DNA from: Persicaria tinctoria
Taxonomy: Eukaryota; Streptophyta; Magnoliopsida; Caryophyllales; Polygonaceae
Assembly (NCBI GenBank): GCA_037127255.1
Contig: JBANSL010000005.1
Coordinates: 79,551,160 to 79,615,159, forward strand
Direction of reading: 5' to 3'
Length of the DNA: 64,000 nt
Shown here: piece by piece, positions 1-10,642 of the stretch
Layout of the letters: every line of letters starts with the position of its first letter
Position numbering within the stretch: position 1 is the first letter of the stretch
Program-made: the position numbers and the translations under genes
The notes under the pieces: model-generated
Databases searched by the model: none
Seen by the model: the letters and a program-made list of their open reading frames with translations, nothing else
What the model was told of the DNA's origin: nothing

Positions 1-540
1 CTCCATTCATCACCAAGTTCGTTGCCTACCTTAACTCTGTGTTCTCGCTTAAGGATCTTGGTGACCTTCATTACTTCTTTGGTATTGAAGTTATTCGTTC
101 TTCTAATCGATTGCTTCTCTCTCAAAAGAAGTACATTTGTGATATCCTGGTCCGTAACAAGATGTCAGAGGCCCGGTCTCTTGCTTCTCCTACCGAGCCT
201 GGCTCCCGCTTGGTTCAAAAGGGTGACCCTGTGTCCGATCCTCATCTCTATCGAAGCATTGTTGGTGCTCTTCAGTACTTCACGATCACTCGTCCTGAGA
301 TCTCCTACGCTTTTAACAGGGTCTGTCAGTTTATGCACCAACCCACTGGTCTGCTGTCAAGCGTATCCTTCGCTACCTTAAGGGTACGGTTGACTATGGC
401 CTGGTGATTCGTCATGCCCGAGACAATCGAATCATCACCTACAGCGATGCGGGTTGGGCTTCTGACACTGACGACTGCAAATCTCAGCATGGCTTCTCCT
501 TGTACTTCGGCGGCAATCTTATTAGTTGGGCATCTCGCAA
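1..540 (+). pseudogene. Copia reverse transcriptase to RNase H, 5' part (disrupted)
   Basis: This is the C-terminal part of a Copia pol gene that enters the window from the left. The frame starting at base 3 encodes the end of the reverse transcriptase, with the Copia signatures LKDLGDLHYFFGIE, LSQKKYICDIL and the TRPEISYAFNRVCQFMHQPT block. Near 342-347 the frame shifts. The following block (HWSAVKRILRYLKG, then the start of RNase H with SDAGWA and LISWASR) lies in another frame, so a few bases were lost and the copy is dead. RNase H stops at 540, where the CACTA-like element begins, and resumes at 4655. The fold and family are clear; whether the frameshift came before or after the insertion cannot be seen. 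Confidence 0.9.
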
Positions 541-689
541 CACTAAAAAAAAATTTGCTTTTGCTACCCAAGGTTAGAAGCGGTAAGGATTTCCCGTCAC
601 AAATGTGTGTTTTTTGCAACGGCTATGCAACGGGGTAGTCACGTCTCACAAATTTTGGACAAATAGGCGTAGCCTTGCTCCCTTTTTTA

Positions 690-1131
690 ACTCATTGGAA
701 CCCTAAAAGTAAAACCCTTACCTCTCTCTTCCGCCACTTCTCTCTCTCTTTCCTTTAGCTTCGTTCAGATCTACTAGGGAGGATTCATCCCGCAGCTCGC
801 AACCCTAAAACTCATTGGAGTGCCTCGAGGTTGGATTCAGGCGAGTCCGAGTCGCCCTTGCCCGGATCCCGGCCCGCAGCTCCACCACCGGTGCCTGGAG
901 ATTCCTCGCCGCCGTCAGCCTCTCCTTGCCTGGGTGAATCTGGTGAACCATTGAGCCCGATGACCAGCCATGAACCCGATCTCGAGCAAGGTGGGCATCT
1001 TTCTCCTCCTCTCTTGCTGCTAAGCTCGCGGGAACCGGCGACATCCTTGTCTCTCTCATATCTCGACATCTCTCTCATCCCAGTTCCAATATAGGGCTCC
1101 ATCGTCGCTGATTCGATTTCTATTTCAAATT
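690..1131 (+). other. Captured 5' UTR or first-exon-like sequence inside the CACTA element
   Basis: A pyrimidine-rich stretch (CTCTCTC runs at 720-760) leads into GC-rich sequence at 830-1000 and then a good splice-donor-like site (TTGGTGAGTC near 1130). This is unlike the AT-rich sequence that follows and resembles the 5' UTR and first exon of a plant gene. Short ORFs exist on both strands here, but none is convincing as protein. I infer that it is the 5' end of a captured host gene; the source gene is not recognised. Confidence 0.35.
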
Positions 1132-2072
1132 GGTGAGTCATTAATCTCCTTCTCACTCTTGTTGATTTCAAAATCTTTGGAAAGGATTCAAGAATCTCAG
1201 CCTCTCTATCTTCTTTATCAGTGCTACTATGTTTGGGCTTTGTCGCCAACACCTCGTCGTCGCCTAATTCAAGCCATCTCGGAGCTGCAGTGAACCATGA
1301 ACTTCTAAAACCTTACCAAGGCTCTTAATCAAAGGCTGTTATATCTTCTAAAATTCTACATGGTCTCTCTGTGAATTAGTGCTCTTTATACTAACTTTGC
1401 ACATACTTTGTACATATCTCTTAATGCAAACATCAAATAAAAGTGTGATAGATTAGCTTAAAATTATTTGATTAACCGAGTGTTTTGGGGACCTGAACTT
1501 TTATAGATTTCTCAAGCTGTCGTAATGAAGGAAACAAAGCAATACAGTTGGGGAGACTTAGACATTCATGGATTTGGTAATTTGTTTAGTGTGTGGCTTG
1601 CATTGTTTGTTGGGTTTACATGGTATAATAAATGACTAATCTTGTTTACTTGCTTTTCATGTGCGCAAAATCTTTTGTGTTATATTATCATATCTCAGAG
1701 CTATTTATTAAAATAGCTCATTCTTTAAGGAAAATCTTATGCTATTTTCCCTCTTTAATCCTAACTTTCGGATATTAACAATTGAAGTTGAGAATGTTGG
1801 CTGGCCACATTTAAGGAATTAGCAACTGGACTGCCAATTGATTGTTAGTAATAGAGAATATTTATCCTAAACTATGCAGATTGCAACTGAATTACTTGTT
1901 GCTGAGGTGAACATCAAAACAATGTGCGAACTTGGTTCTAGTGGCATCTCCCTAGTAAATTGTGTGTCCATATACTTACTTACTTGCAGTAATGTAGAGA
2001 ACAAACTCAATTGATGTTTTCTTGATGTCGCCATTAAAGCATGAACATTTAAACTACCCTATGATGTTTTAG

Positions 2073-2121
2073 GTGTCAATGGCTAAGAGAACTTTTGGGG
2101 CACTCGAGTCCAAATTGCCTG
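2073..2121 (+). pseudogene. Exon-like block with ATG inside the CACTA element
   Basis: A 49-base block is preceded by a polypyrimidine/AG acceptor (ATGTTTTAG) and followed by a GTAAAT donor. It contains an ATG at 2079 and reads MAKRTFGALESKLP with one base left over. If spliced to the block at 3704-3782 the frame stays open through the second block. That agreement of phase supports true captured exons, but I do not recognise the protein. Confidence 0.4.
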
Positions 2122-3703
2122 GTAAATATATGTTGTTTCTTGGTCCTATGCTATATGATAATGTGTAGAGGTTGCTTGAATCTATAGTATGTGTCTGAAA
2201 TGATATGATAAGATTATGACCTTTTTATTTTTAGCCAAAGGGTAGTAAATATATATAGATCCTCTTATGGTTGCTTGATGGAGTGATTTTACTTTTGAAG
2301 CTCCTCTAATCCAAACTTCTCTCTCTGGTGCAGTTGGTCATACATCTTCATACACTATGCAGTTTTATCTTAGGGCTAGTTCTTGCTGATCCACAAACAC
2401 ACATTAATTCTATCTGTTATAAGATATTAGTTTTGGTGTGTGTATGAAATTTTGATATATAATGGAGAGAAAACAATTATAAGGGAGAGGAATGACAATT
2501 CGTTACTTTCATGGTAAAAAACTAGAAATTAAAATTAGGTAGGCTGCTAGTATGCTAGATTTCCACTGTACAATAAATAAACATATAATTTTCATTAATG
2601 GGAACCCTTTGCACAGTTAAAAAGAAATCAATTTCATCAACGGAACCTTATACTTTCTATCTATTTTTTAAAACATAGGGTGGGTTGGAGCAAACCCGAG
2701 CTTGCCCTTGCATCCTTCCTTGGTTAATCTTAATATGGTTTGTGGACTAGTAAACATACAAGATTATACGATTTGGTATTCATGGGGGAGGCTCTTTTTT
2801 CTTAGATGCCATTTGAAGTGGCTTTAGTTTTGACCTCTTACTTTGAGAACTGAGAACACATGTTACTAGTTATAAATTTATAATGGTATTGGTACTTTTT
2901 CCCCCTTTTATTAAATTAGTGTGTGATCATTTGTTTATTATTTTATCATTTTATTAATTTGGCAGCTACTACTTTGTAGTACCATGGAACCATAAAACAT
3001 TCCTCAACCCAATCTCTACTTGACTGGTTTTTTTTAGTTAATTACTCAGCACAATGAACTAATTGTGATTGTGTTTGTTTGATCTTCTCAATTGGTGTTT
3101 GTTTTTGCTTATCTTTGTTTGTTTTATTTTGTATTGTCTCATATCTTATCATACCATTAGTTTTGTTCAATTGCTGAAAAAGGGTTAGTTCATACGTTAT
3201 CCATCGTTTAAGCTTCGGAGTGAGTACTAGTACAGGTGGTTGTATGATATACATTAACGACTTGTTAACTTTGCAAAAACGCTATGGAGTTTGCCCGGTT
3301 AACCTAGATTTTACTTATTTAATGTATTCACAAATATTACATAGTTAATATATCCATAGACTTTCATCATGATTACAAGCTTAACATACCCCAAGTCATT
3401 ACTACTCTTATACATTGGTTGGTACTTAGACTGTAGGCATTTCAGTATATGTATTTTCTGGAAAGTTTCCTAGTCTGTCTGCTGTTGTGCTAGACGTTTT
3501 CTGGTTGGTACACGTACCAACCAATGTGATTGATTTCCCCTTCTTGTCTCTAATTTGTCATAGTTCGCAAATTAATGAACCTTTTGAACCGGTGTTCATA
3601 GTTGGCTTTACCTAGCTTTTTTCCGTATACTGAACATACTGCAATATATGTGATATGTTGTTGCAAGGTTAGTTAATCAAGTTCGTTTCGTGCTATATTT
3701 TAG

Positions 3704-3782
3704 GAACCCAAGCAAGGCTAAAGCGAAACCTGATGTACCTTACTGCGATTCAGATACTCAACCTCCTACAATGCATTATCAG
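3704..3782 (+). pseudogene. Second exon-like block inside the CACTA element
   Basis: This 79-base block has a TATTTTAG acceptor on the left and GTGAGC on the right. It is open in the phase set by the ATG block at 2073-2121, and also in the frame reading NPSKAKAKPDVPYCDSDTQ. No family is recognised. The flanking kilobases are AT-rich and intron-like. Together with the 5' UTR-like stretch near 690-1131 this makes a Pack-CACTA (gene-capturing) interpretation reasonable. Confidence 0.4.
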
Positions 3783-4314
3783 GTGAGCATTCATACACTA
3801 GGATTCAGTTGTGAAGTTAGACTTTCGACTGCGCTTTTATTCTGCTTTTGCGCTTTTTGCCATGTTGCTTTGTCTTGAAACTTCTATTTGTTAAATGATT
3901 ATTTTGAAATTGAAGATGGGATGCATAAATGCACGTGTAGTCATATGTCTTTCCTAGTCATCTATTTTATTATATGGGTCTTAGGATGACAATGGTGGAT
4001 ACACGAGTATAGTCCACCTTGGTTTTATGAATGATGTTCTCTTTGTCCTTCTTTCTTAATTGTCTTCTAACTTTTTTCATTTTACTCTCAGTTTCTACTG
4101 CTTTTCTGTTGTTCTTTAGTGGACATTATTGTCTTTGCTTTCTTTGCCTTCCATTTAGTTTAGCGATGTATGACCATCCTTTGTTGACTAAACGAGTTAG
4201 TAACTTCCCGTTGTTGTCTATACTACTAATGAACTAAGGTTTTATAGAACAAGTCCCACATTCCTTGTCTGATTAGTATGTAAATAATCACTAGAAGGTG
4301 CTTTGTAATTTTTA

Positions 4315-4385
4315 AGCCTATTAGCTCAAATGGTAGAGCGATGTGTTAATGCACATTGGCGCGGGTTCAAATCCCGCATAGGCTA
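4315..4385 (+). tRNA. tRNA-like gene or tRNA pseudogene (Ile-AAU-like)
   Basis: The 71 bases fold as a tRNA. There is a perfect 7 bp acceptor stem (4315-4321 with 4378-4384), a 4 bp D stem (GCTC/GAGC), a 5 bp anticodon stem (ATGTG/CACAT), a 5 bp T stem (GCGGG/CCCGC) with loop TTCAAAT, and discriminator A at 4385. Internal A-box-like (TAGCTCAAATGGTAGAGC) and B-box (GGTTCAAATCC) sequences are present, and a T8 run lies about 13 bases downstream, as for Pol III termination. The anticodon loop has only six bases (TTAATG), so it is either a decayed gene or a tRNA-derived sequence. The body most resembles tRNA-Ile with anticodon AAU. It lies inside the CACTA element, close to its right end. Confidence 0.5.
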
Positions 4386-4654
4386 CTATTATCAATTTTT
4401 TTTAATTTTAATAAACCCATTAGCAACGAGATATTTACCGTCACAAAAAGGGGTAATGTTATGCCAAGAGGGAAAAGGGGGGAAAAAGTATTTGCTACGG
4501 CAATTTCCGTCGCTAAATATTATTTGCTACCCTAGAGCTAGCGACCACCGCATTGTCGTCGCATAGCCGTCGCAAAAAAGTATTTGTGACGACAATCCTA
4601 GCTTTTGCGATGGAAAAGTGCCGTTTCTAAAACAATTTTTTTTTTGTAATGCAA

Positions 4655-5012
4655 ACAAAAGGTTGTTGCTCGCTCCAGTACGGAAGCTGAGTACCGGGCT
4701 GTTGCGCTTGCGGCTGCTGAACTCATCTGATTACAGGAACTCCTCCGTGAGATGTTTGTTCATGTTCATCATCCTCCAATCATTTTATGTGACAATCTCA
4801 GTGCCACTTTCTTGACTGCGAATCCAGTTCTTCATCAACGGTCTAAACACATCAAGTTAGATTATCATTTTGTTCGTGACCAGGTTCAGGAAGGTGATCT
4901 TATTGTTCGTCATGTTCGCTCTTCGGATCAAATCGTTGACATTTTCACCAAGGTTGTGGGCACTGCTCGTTTTCAACAGCTTCGTTCCAAGCTCTTGGTT
5001 CATCCACCATGA
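4655..5012 (+). pseudogene. Copia RNase H, 3' part
   Basis: This segment continues the Copia RNase H interrupted at 540. It begins in the KQKVVARSST block and carries the EAEYRA signature, then DNLSAT, NPVLHQRSKHIKLDYHFVRD and a conserved C-terminal run (DIFTKVVGTARF), ending at a TGA at 5010-5012. It is the last coding part of pol and lies 20 bases upstream of the putative LTR. One small frame disturbance is present near 4728. The family call is certain; the element as a whole is non-functional. Confidence 0.85.
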
Positions 5013-5031
5013 GCTTGCCGAGGGCTATTAA

Positions 5032-5184
5032 TGATATTTTAGGATAGATTTGTATATATCTAATTATGGTTGTAATCTATCTAATTAGGGTTTTGAGATC
5101 TTTTCTCCTCCTATGTAATGTCTATATATTCTTGGGGTTGTGAATAAGAAAAGTATCTTTTTCCCTCAAATCATATTCTTTACA
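5032..5184 (+). repeat. 3' LTR of the first Copia element
   Basis: The sequence after the RNase H stop begins TGATATTTTAGG and ends TTCTTTACA, giving TG...CA termini over about 153 bp. It contains a TATATA stretch and an AATAAGAAAAG-type polyadenylation region, and is preceded by a short purine-rich stretch (CCGAGGG). The partner 5' LTR lies outside the window, so the borders rest on the termini alone. Confidence 0.6.
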
Positions 5185-5251
5185 AAATTAAATATTATCA
5201 TATTTATAAAATTTGATAAATTTGATGATGAGGTTGAGGTCGATGATCCGG

Positions 5252-5505
5252 ACCCAAATAAAGACAAACAGCTTGCATATAAGAAGAGTTGAATTGTTTC
5301 TGTGCAGATGCATCTTCATGATCAATTAAACCGGTGCGGTAACAATCAGTTAGAAGGAAGGCGGAGACAAGAAAGATGGTAGCGAAGGTAAAGAGTGCGG
5401 CGGGGCCTCCGACCCAGCCAAGCTGTGCTATGCTCCAGGCCAGGGATAACACACCGGCTCCTATCACTCCTGTGATTATGTGCACTAGCGCTGTCCATAT
5501 CGTTC
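5252..5505 (-). pseudogene. Amino acid permease (AAP/AAAP family), single exon remnant
   Basis: The minus strand encodes GTIWTALVHIITGVIGAGVL followed by SLAWSIAQLGWVGGPAALF and a YRTG block. This is the first two transmembrane segments of plant amino acid/H+ symporters of the AAP type, where the usual sequence is close to GTxWTAxAHIITxVIGxGVLSLAW. The block starts right after a CTGCAG splice acceptor (minus strand, 5507-5506) and is in phase with the usual exon border. Similarity fades after SYMQAVCLYLG near 5252. No other exons are seen, so this is an isolated fragment about 85 residues long against roughly 480 in a full protein. Confidence 0.8.
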
Positions 5506-5777
5506 CTGCAGGTTGCGTCACATTAACACATATATAGTATGTGTTAATGTGATTATTAGTGATTCAAAATTAATTAGGAAATTAATGTATTAGGAAGTAC
5601 TTTACATTTTAGGGTACGTTAGTGTTAAACGTATAATGTAGTATGTGTGATTCAAACTTAGGGTGACGTGTTTGTTAGTTTAAAAGTTAGTTAAGCTAGT
5701 TATGAGCTGAGCCATGTTAGAAGTTATGTTTGGAGTCGGTTTTATTTTCAATAAAAAAAACACTACCTAGCTAGGCA
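5506..5777. other. Intergenic, nothing recognised
   Basis: AT-rich sequence between the permease exon and the next Copia element. It includes the intron-like flank of the permease exon. No ORF, repeat or RNA feature is supported. Confidence 0.5.
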
Positions 5778-6174
5778 TGATGTAGGTGGAGGTAGTGGTA
5801 GTTACTTTACTCGAGCAATTGAGCTTGTGTTTGGGTATGTATTTCGGTTGTTCAATCAATTCAAGGAGTGAGGCTTTTCTGAATGTGTGTGCAGTTGTTT
5901 TGTTTTGCTTTGACAAGAAACCGTCGACTTATTCTCTTCCTCATCCAGCTCTGTGTGTTGGTGTTGTCAATTGTGAGGCTGTGAGGTTGTGACGTTGTGT
6001 TGTTGATCCTCTCTATCCATTCTAACATTTGGTATCAGCTCTTGGTAGGTGTTAGTTCTAGGGCCAAGTGGTGTGAGAATAAAACACAGGGAAACACATT
6101 GAGAGAGATCATTGTTTAGCAAAATGCAGAACAATGGAAATGGTAATGTTGCCAATCCCCGATCAATTGCCAAT
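5778..6174 (+). mobile_element. Copia 5' LTR end, primer-binding site and gag start
   Basis: A TTGGTATCAGCTC motif at 6030-6042 closely matches the primer-binding site complementary to initiator methionine tRNA used by plant Copia elements. It follows CATTCTAACA, a plausible LTR 3' end at 6028. A gag start codon lies at 6124 (MQNNGNGN...). The LTR 5' border is uncertain; a TGATGTAGG at 5778 is one candidate. The gag frame is cut at 6174 by the Gypsy-type insertion and resumes at 12005, where matching Copia gag sequence continues. Confidence 0.65.
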
Positions 6175-8167
6175 TGTTGTTTAGAAGGAATTTCGAGACT
6201 TGCAATAATATAAAATATAAATAAATCACAGCAAATCAGATTCCGTCCCTTGCAAATAATTACAAGACCTCCTCCTGATGTAGCAGCGGGAAGTCAGGAT
6301 CGATCCACGAGGAAGCGTGTCAGCGGATCCTAGGCAGCGGTGGAATCTCACGAATGTCGACAACAGGGTCCTCGATCTCGACTAAGGGTTAGTCGACAGG
6401 GGTCAGGCACAGTCGAACAGCGTAGCAGTCGCAGGCAGAGGTTTTTCGATGTCGATGAGGGGCTACTCGATGTCGAGTAGAGTCTTCACCGACTTCGCTT
6501 CGTCTCGTCGAGTACCTGCACAGTTAAGCTACAGCGATGCTAGATCGAAGATCAGTAACTCGAGGTCGACCAGGCTTGGTCGAGATCGAGTAGACAGAGA
6601 ATTAAAACGAAATAAAGAAATAAAGTAAAGGCAAATGCTTTGGGACTTTCGAAATAAACTGTATGTAAAAAGGCTTCCAAGATTGGGGTTTGCAACAACG
6701 ATAACCAAGCATGCATAAGGCAGAACCAAACAAATTATCATGTAAATCGCATCAAAGGACTAAGCTTTCGCCTTTTCCAACAATTAGACAACTCTCTCAA
6801 GAAACCCTAATTGTCTCTACTAATTTTATGTTTATAATCCAAGTTGTTAACATGGATCTCCATTAGACGGGTAATAAACACATAAACAAGTAGGAAGATG
6901 CTCAAAACATGATAAAGGTCGGATCTTTACCTCAAACACGCATGGCTATCGTCGGGCTCGCCCCAACCCTAGAAGTGGGTGGACTACTCACGCCTCATCG
7001 CAAACTCAGACATTGATTGAAAGGAAATAACTTGCATTAACTAAATTCAAAGCCTTTACAATCCTGGCAATCAACTCTCGTTGAAAGCCAAAATCCTAAA
7101 ACCTCTGAACTCCCTAAACCGTCTCCCTGGAACTACTACTCTAACTGAAATTGTCTTCCATAAAACTGAGCCCCATGGGCTTTATTTATAGCCTTCTATA
7201 CCTTGCTACTCAAGGATAGAATATCTATATCTATATCTAAAACTATATCTAAAAGCATAATGATAAATAAAAGTGATAAGGAATTAAATCTAAAATGTCT
7301 TAAGTGGATAAAACTTCTTCTTCATGATGTAGCTTGATAGAATCGGATAGAATTCGGTCTTCTCGGCTCCAAGGACTCCAACTCCGAGTGGGATTCGTCA
7401 AGCCACGTCAACAGCTTCTGGATTCGTCGTCGATGTCGACTAGGGCTCGTCGATGTCGACTAGGAAAGTCGTCGACTGGGCTGGCTTGTCGTCTTGGCTA
7501 ACAGGTCCTCGACGTGGCTTCTTCCACTGCAGCGAGCCTTTTCTTCCGCTGTAGCGAGTCCGTCCGTCCGCAGGTGCAAGAACCCCCTTCTGCTGGAGCG
7601 AGTTGGCGAGCTCCCTCGCCTTGGAGCGTCCCGCTGGCAGCAAAGATTTCCGCGACAGCGAGCGGTCCGCTGCAGCGAGTCGAGTCGCTGGCAGCGAGTG
7701 CTTCCCGGTTGTCTTCGTCCTCGGCTTGCCTCCTCTCCTCGTCGACTCTGGGTGTGGCGCTGAGGCGTCGTCGATCTCGAATAGGGCTTGTCGAGATCGA
7801 GTAGGGCTCCGGAGCTGGGTTGGTCTGGCTCCTAGTCGACAAAGCCTGTGCTCGGACATGCTCGTCTAGATCGAGTAAGGCCTACTCGAGATCGAGTAGC
7901 CTGGGCTCTCAGCTTGATTCGACTGGTTCCGCTGCTTATTTGACCTTGGACTTCTGTAGTGGTTTTCCGAGCTTTTCTGACCTTCCTTAGAGTTGCTGTA
8001 AAATGTCTCGAATTCTGCGAATTTAAACAGAAACTGGTGTAGATTCCATAATTTGGCAAATAAACATAAACTACATAGATTCTGTACTATCTAACCCAAA
8101 TGTATGCAAAGTATGCAGAAAGCGATATTAAAGTTACTGTAAAATATGGCAAATTCAGCTCACAACA
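6175..8167 (-). repeat. 3' LTR (minus orientation) of the Gypsy-type element, full length
   Basis: The 1993 bp repeat starts TGTTGTTTAG and ends CTCACAACA in plus orientation. Apart from one internal block it matches the partner at 10643-11999 nearly base for base. The segment 7411-8048, rich in TCGA-type motifs and GC, is absent from the partner. The TCGAGATCGAGTAG and TCGATGTCGACTAG motifs recur many times around 6300-6600 and 7430-7900. Confidence 0.9.
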
Positions 8168-9662
8168 AACACCCCATACTTAAGCTTGCTTGTCCTCAAG
8201 CAATACTTTTATTTGTCATTCAGGGGAAGAAATCAAAAACTCTCAACATATCAGATTCTTTCTTATATAACCCAGCAGTCAATTACCATCCTCGAAAAAG
8301 TACTAGTGTCACAAATCCATGCATGTGCAATTATATCAAAGCAACATCTACTCACAAAAGGAGGATTATGCAAAAACATTCATAAGCGACAAAGCATTGA
8401 TAATCAAGAAGACTTCAATTTAAGCTCAAATAAGGAGTAGATTTGGTAAAAGGCTAAAAGGTGGGCAATTTCTGGCAATGTGGTGCTAATGATCCGGGGA
8501 AATGGAGTATTTCCAAACTCACATTCCTTTTCATAACTTTCATCACCTTTCATAATGCTTTTATCAACAATAATGCTTTTACCTCTCTGACCTCAGCATT
8601 GCCTTCTCGCGAGTCGCAAACATGGGTGTCATGAATGGCCCCGTATACTTAGTGCTTTGGACTCCTCACAATGTGTCCCATCTCTCCAAACTATTATCTC
8701 AGAGAGCAGGGTCAATCTACCTTTATCTCCTGAGGTGATTGGATTTTCTTTCACTCATTAAATTTTCCATATATTTCAAACAATTTCCAACCCAGCTCCA
8801 TATAACACAACAACCATATAACATCTCCATAATGTAATATCATTCTCAACATAATCCCCGGATAAGGTAAAGAATGGCAAATATTTAGATCATGTGGAGC
8901 AATATTTGAAATAAGGCATAATATGGCTTTTGTGATGCATAAGCATAGGTATGGCTAGGATTTCAAACAATGAGCATTATATGGAAATATAAAGTCCTCC
9001 ATCATCTTATCATGCAATATGTCAAAAGCAACTTCAATTTTACCTCCTTTCATGGTTTTCAAGAAATAATGCACTTCATTGTGACTTCCCTTTACTAGGC
9101 AATTTCATGATATATCTCTAATGAATCCAATTTTGCATCGTCGAGTTTAATTAAAGCTTCCATGACATTTATCAAAATTTTAAATGGGGGTCATTTTTCA
9201 AACTTTTGGAAAACATGCATATAAGCACATAAATCAATAATGCATTCCAAAATAACCATGTATAAGCAATTCAAGAAATAAATTCTAAACATGCACAAAT
9301 AATGTCAAATATGGCAAATATGCACAAAGTAAGCCCTTCCCCACCCCATACTTAAACATTACAGTGTCCCCACTGTATAAAATCAAATAAAAACAAGAGT
9401 AAAGGAAGGAACTCACAAGACAGGTGTGCAGAACCTCTTAATATTGAATGAAGGAATCGCCTGGGCCGAGTATGAATATGAATATAGCTTGCCTCTATCC
9501 ATGGACCTGAAAAGTGTAGAAGACATATACTCACAATAGAAAAACTAGAAATGTTCAAAACCAAAAACAAACAAAACAATGTTAAAAAAAAGTCCCAAAA
9601 ATAAATGTCTATTTACAAGCTCTAGATTTTATAGTCGCTAGGCCGACTTTCTCCATTAAGCA
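8168..9662 (-). other. Internal non-coding region of the Gypsy-type element
   Basis: About 1.5 kb of AT-rich sequence lies between the 3' LTR and the two ORFs. A polypurine tract (read on the minus strand) sits at about 8168-8180 beside the LTR. No conserved retrotransposon domain is visible in any frame. Confidence 0.6.
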
Positions 9663-10154
9663 TTAGCCTGGCTCATGTTTGTCCGGAGGTATAGGTGGAT
9701 CTGGTGGTTCCTCCGGTGGTGGGAAGCGTGGGATGTCATCTGGGGGCATCATGTGAAGAAGCTTAAACCTCCCCGAGTGGACGCTCCATGGCTCCGCCCA
9801 TCCATCTTCCTGGGCTCCAGCTGGCATGCATAAAGGAATATATAAAGGAAATTTGCATACCTCATAATCATACCTCTTTCTCTCCATTGGTTGATTTGTT
9901 TGCGCGTCTCCACCACAACAAAACGGTGGAGTGGGAAGAGATATTTCCACTTCATCTTGTGGAGCTTCATGCCACTTTGCGAGGACCCCATACTTGAATA
10001 TGAACATCGGTTGCTCAAAATTGTCAGGAATGGCCTTCACCTTATAGGGTAAAAGCGACCTTGAAGCACCATGGGCAACGACGTCCGGATTTTGCGTTGG
10101 TGTCTCTTCTTCTTCTTGGGATCCTTCTAAATATTCTTCAAAGATAGATAGCAA
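9663..10154 (-). CDS. Gypsy-type element ORF of unknown function, 163 codons
   Basis: A 163-codon ORF starts MLSIFEEYLEGSQEEEETPT and ends in a proline-rich tail (PPEEPPDPPIPPDKHEPG). It lies four bases after the 133-codon ORF upstream and may be an exon-like or frameshifted continuation of it. The composition is acidic at the N-terminus and proline-rich at the C-terminus. No zinc knuckle or protease motif is present. Position after the primer-binding site suggests a gag-region product. The function is not known. Confidence 0.45.
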   Translation of the reverse strand: MLSIFEEYLEGSQEEEETPTQNPDVVAHGASRSLLPYKVKAIPDNFEQPMFIFKYGVLAKWHEAPQDEVEISLPTPPFCCGGDAQTNQPMERKRYDYEVCKFPLYIPLCMPAGAQEDGWAEPWSVHSGRFKLLHMMPPDDIPRFPPPEEPPDPPIPPDKHEPG

Positions 10155-10157
10155 AAT

Positions 10158-10559
10158 TTAAATAGAGGAAGGACATACTTGGGTTTCTGTAGTACAAACG
10201 ATTTCGACTAGTGTTTCTAGATCAGTTCCTCCAGAATGTGTATATGTCGAGTCCAGGTAGTCGATGTTGACTGGCTCATAGAAGGGGACATTGTCGAACC
10301 AACTTGTCATTGTTGATTTGGGCGATTTAGCGTAATGTTCCCATCTACGCAACACAAGCTTAGCTTCTGCCCGTTCCCTTGCTGCTTTCTCAGCGACGAT
10401 AGCAGCATCTTTTGCGGCCAGTTCCCTTGTAAGCCTCTGTATCAGCTGTTCCGGTGTTTCTGCGGCCTCCATGGCGCTTTTCAGTTCAGAATGGATGTGT
10501 AGGACATGTTCCGGATCATCTAAGGTGTCAAACTCAGGTGGTTGACCGGAACGGCGCAT
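10158..10559 (-). CDS. Gag-like N-terminal ORF of the Gypsy-type element, 133 codons
   Basis: This is the first ORF after the primer-binding site of the element (about 65 bases from it). It begins MRRSGQPPEFDTLDDPEHVL and contains a charged helical, probably coiled-coil stretch (about residues 35-75, LTRELAAKDAAIVAEKAARE). MRRxG with an N-terminal acidic segment is seen in some Athila/Tat gag ORFs, but similarity is weak. It ends at a TAA, after which another ORF begins. I infer a decayed gag. Confidence 0.45.
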   Translation of the reverse strand: MRRSGQPPEFDTLDDPEHVLHIHSELKSAMEAAETPEQLIQRLTRELAAKDAAIVAEKAARERAEAKLVLRRWEHYAKSPKSTMTSWFDNVPFYEPVNIDYLDSTYTHSGGTDLETLVEIVCTTETQVCPSSI

Positions 10560-10642
10560 ACACCTGCGAAGTAACTCAAAAGAAACGTGAGATTTAACTA
10601 CCTAAGGCGCGAATGATAGCTTCCCCGGCAACGGCGCCAATT

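Larger units (their letters stand above)
541..4651. mobile_element. CACTA-like (EnSpm) non-autonomous DNA transposon inserted in Copia RNase H
   Basis: The element begins CACTAAAAAAAAATTTG at 541. Its right end, read on the opposite strand from 4651, begins CATTACAAAAAAAAATTG, an imperfect terminal inverted repeat of CACTA type. The 3 bp target duplication CAA is seen at 538-540 and 4652-4654, as expected for this superfamily. The interrupted Copia frame continues without loss across the duplication, which fixes both boundaries. No transposase is recognisable in the 4.1 kb. The interior instead holds pyrimidine-rich 5' UTR-like sequence near 690-1130, exon-like blocks with GT-AG borders, and a tRNA-like gene near the right end. 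Further GCGAC-type motifs such as CCGTCGC occur near the right end (4490-4600), typical of subterminal repeats. Confidence 0.85.

Noticed and set aside
7440..7859. Frames of up to 139 codons on both strands in the Gypsy-type LTR
   Set aside because: Explained by GC-rich TCGA repeats; they lie in the block that is missing from the partner LTR.
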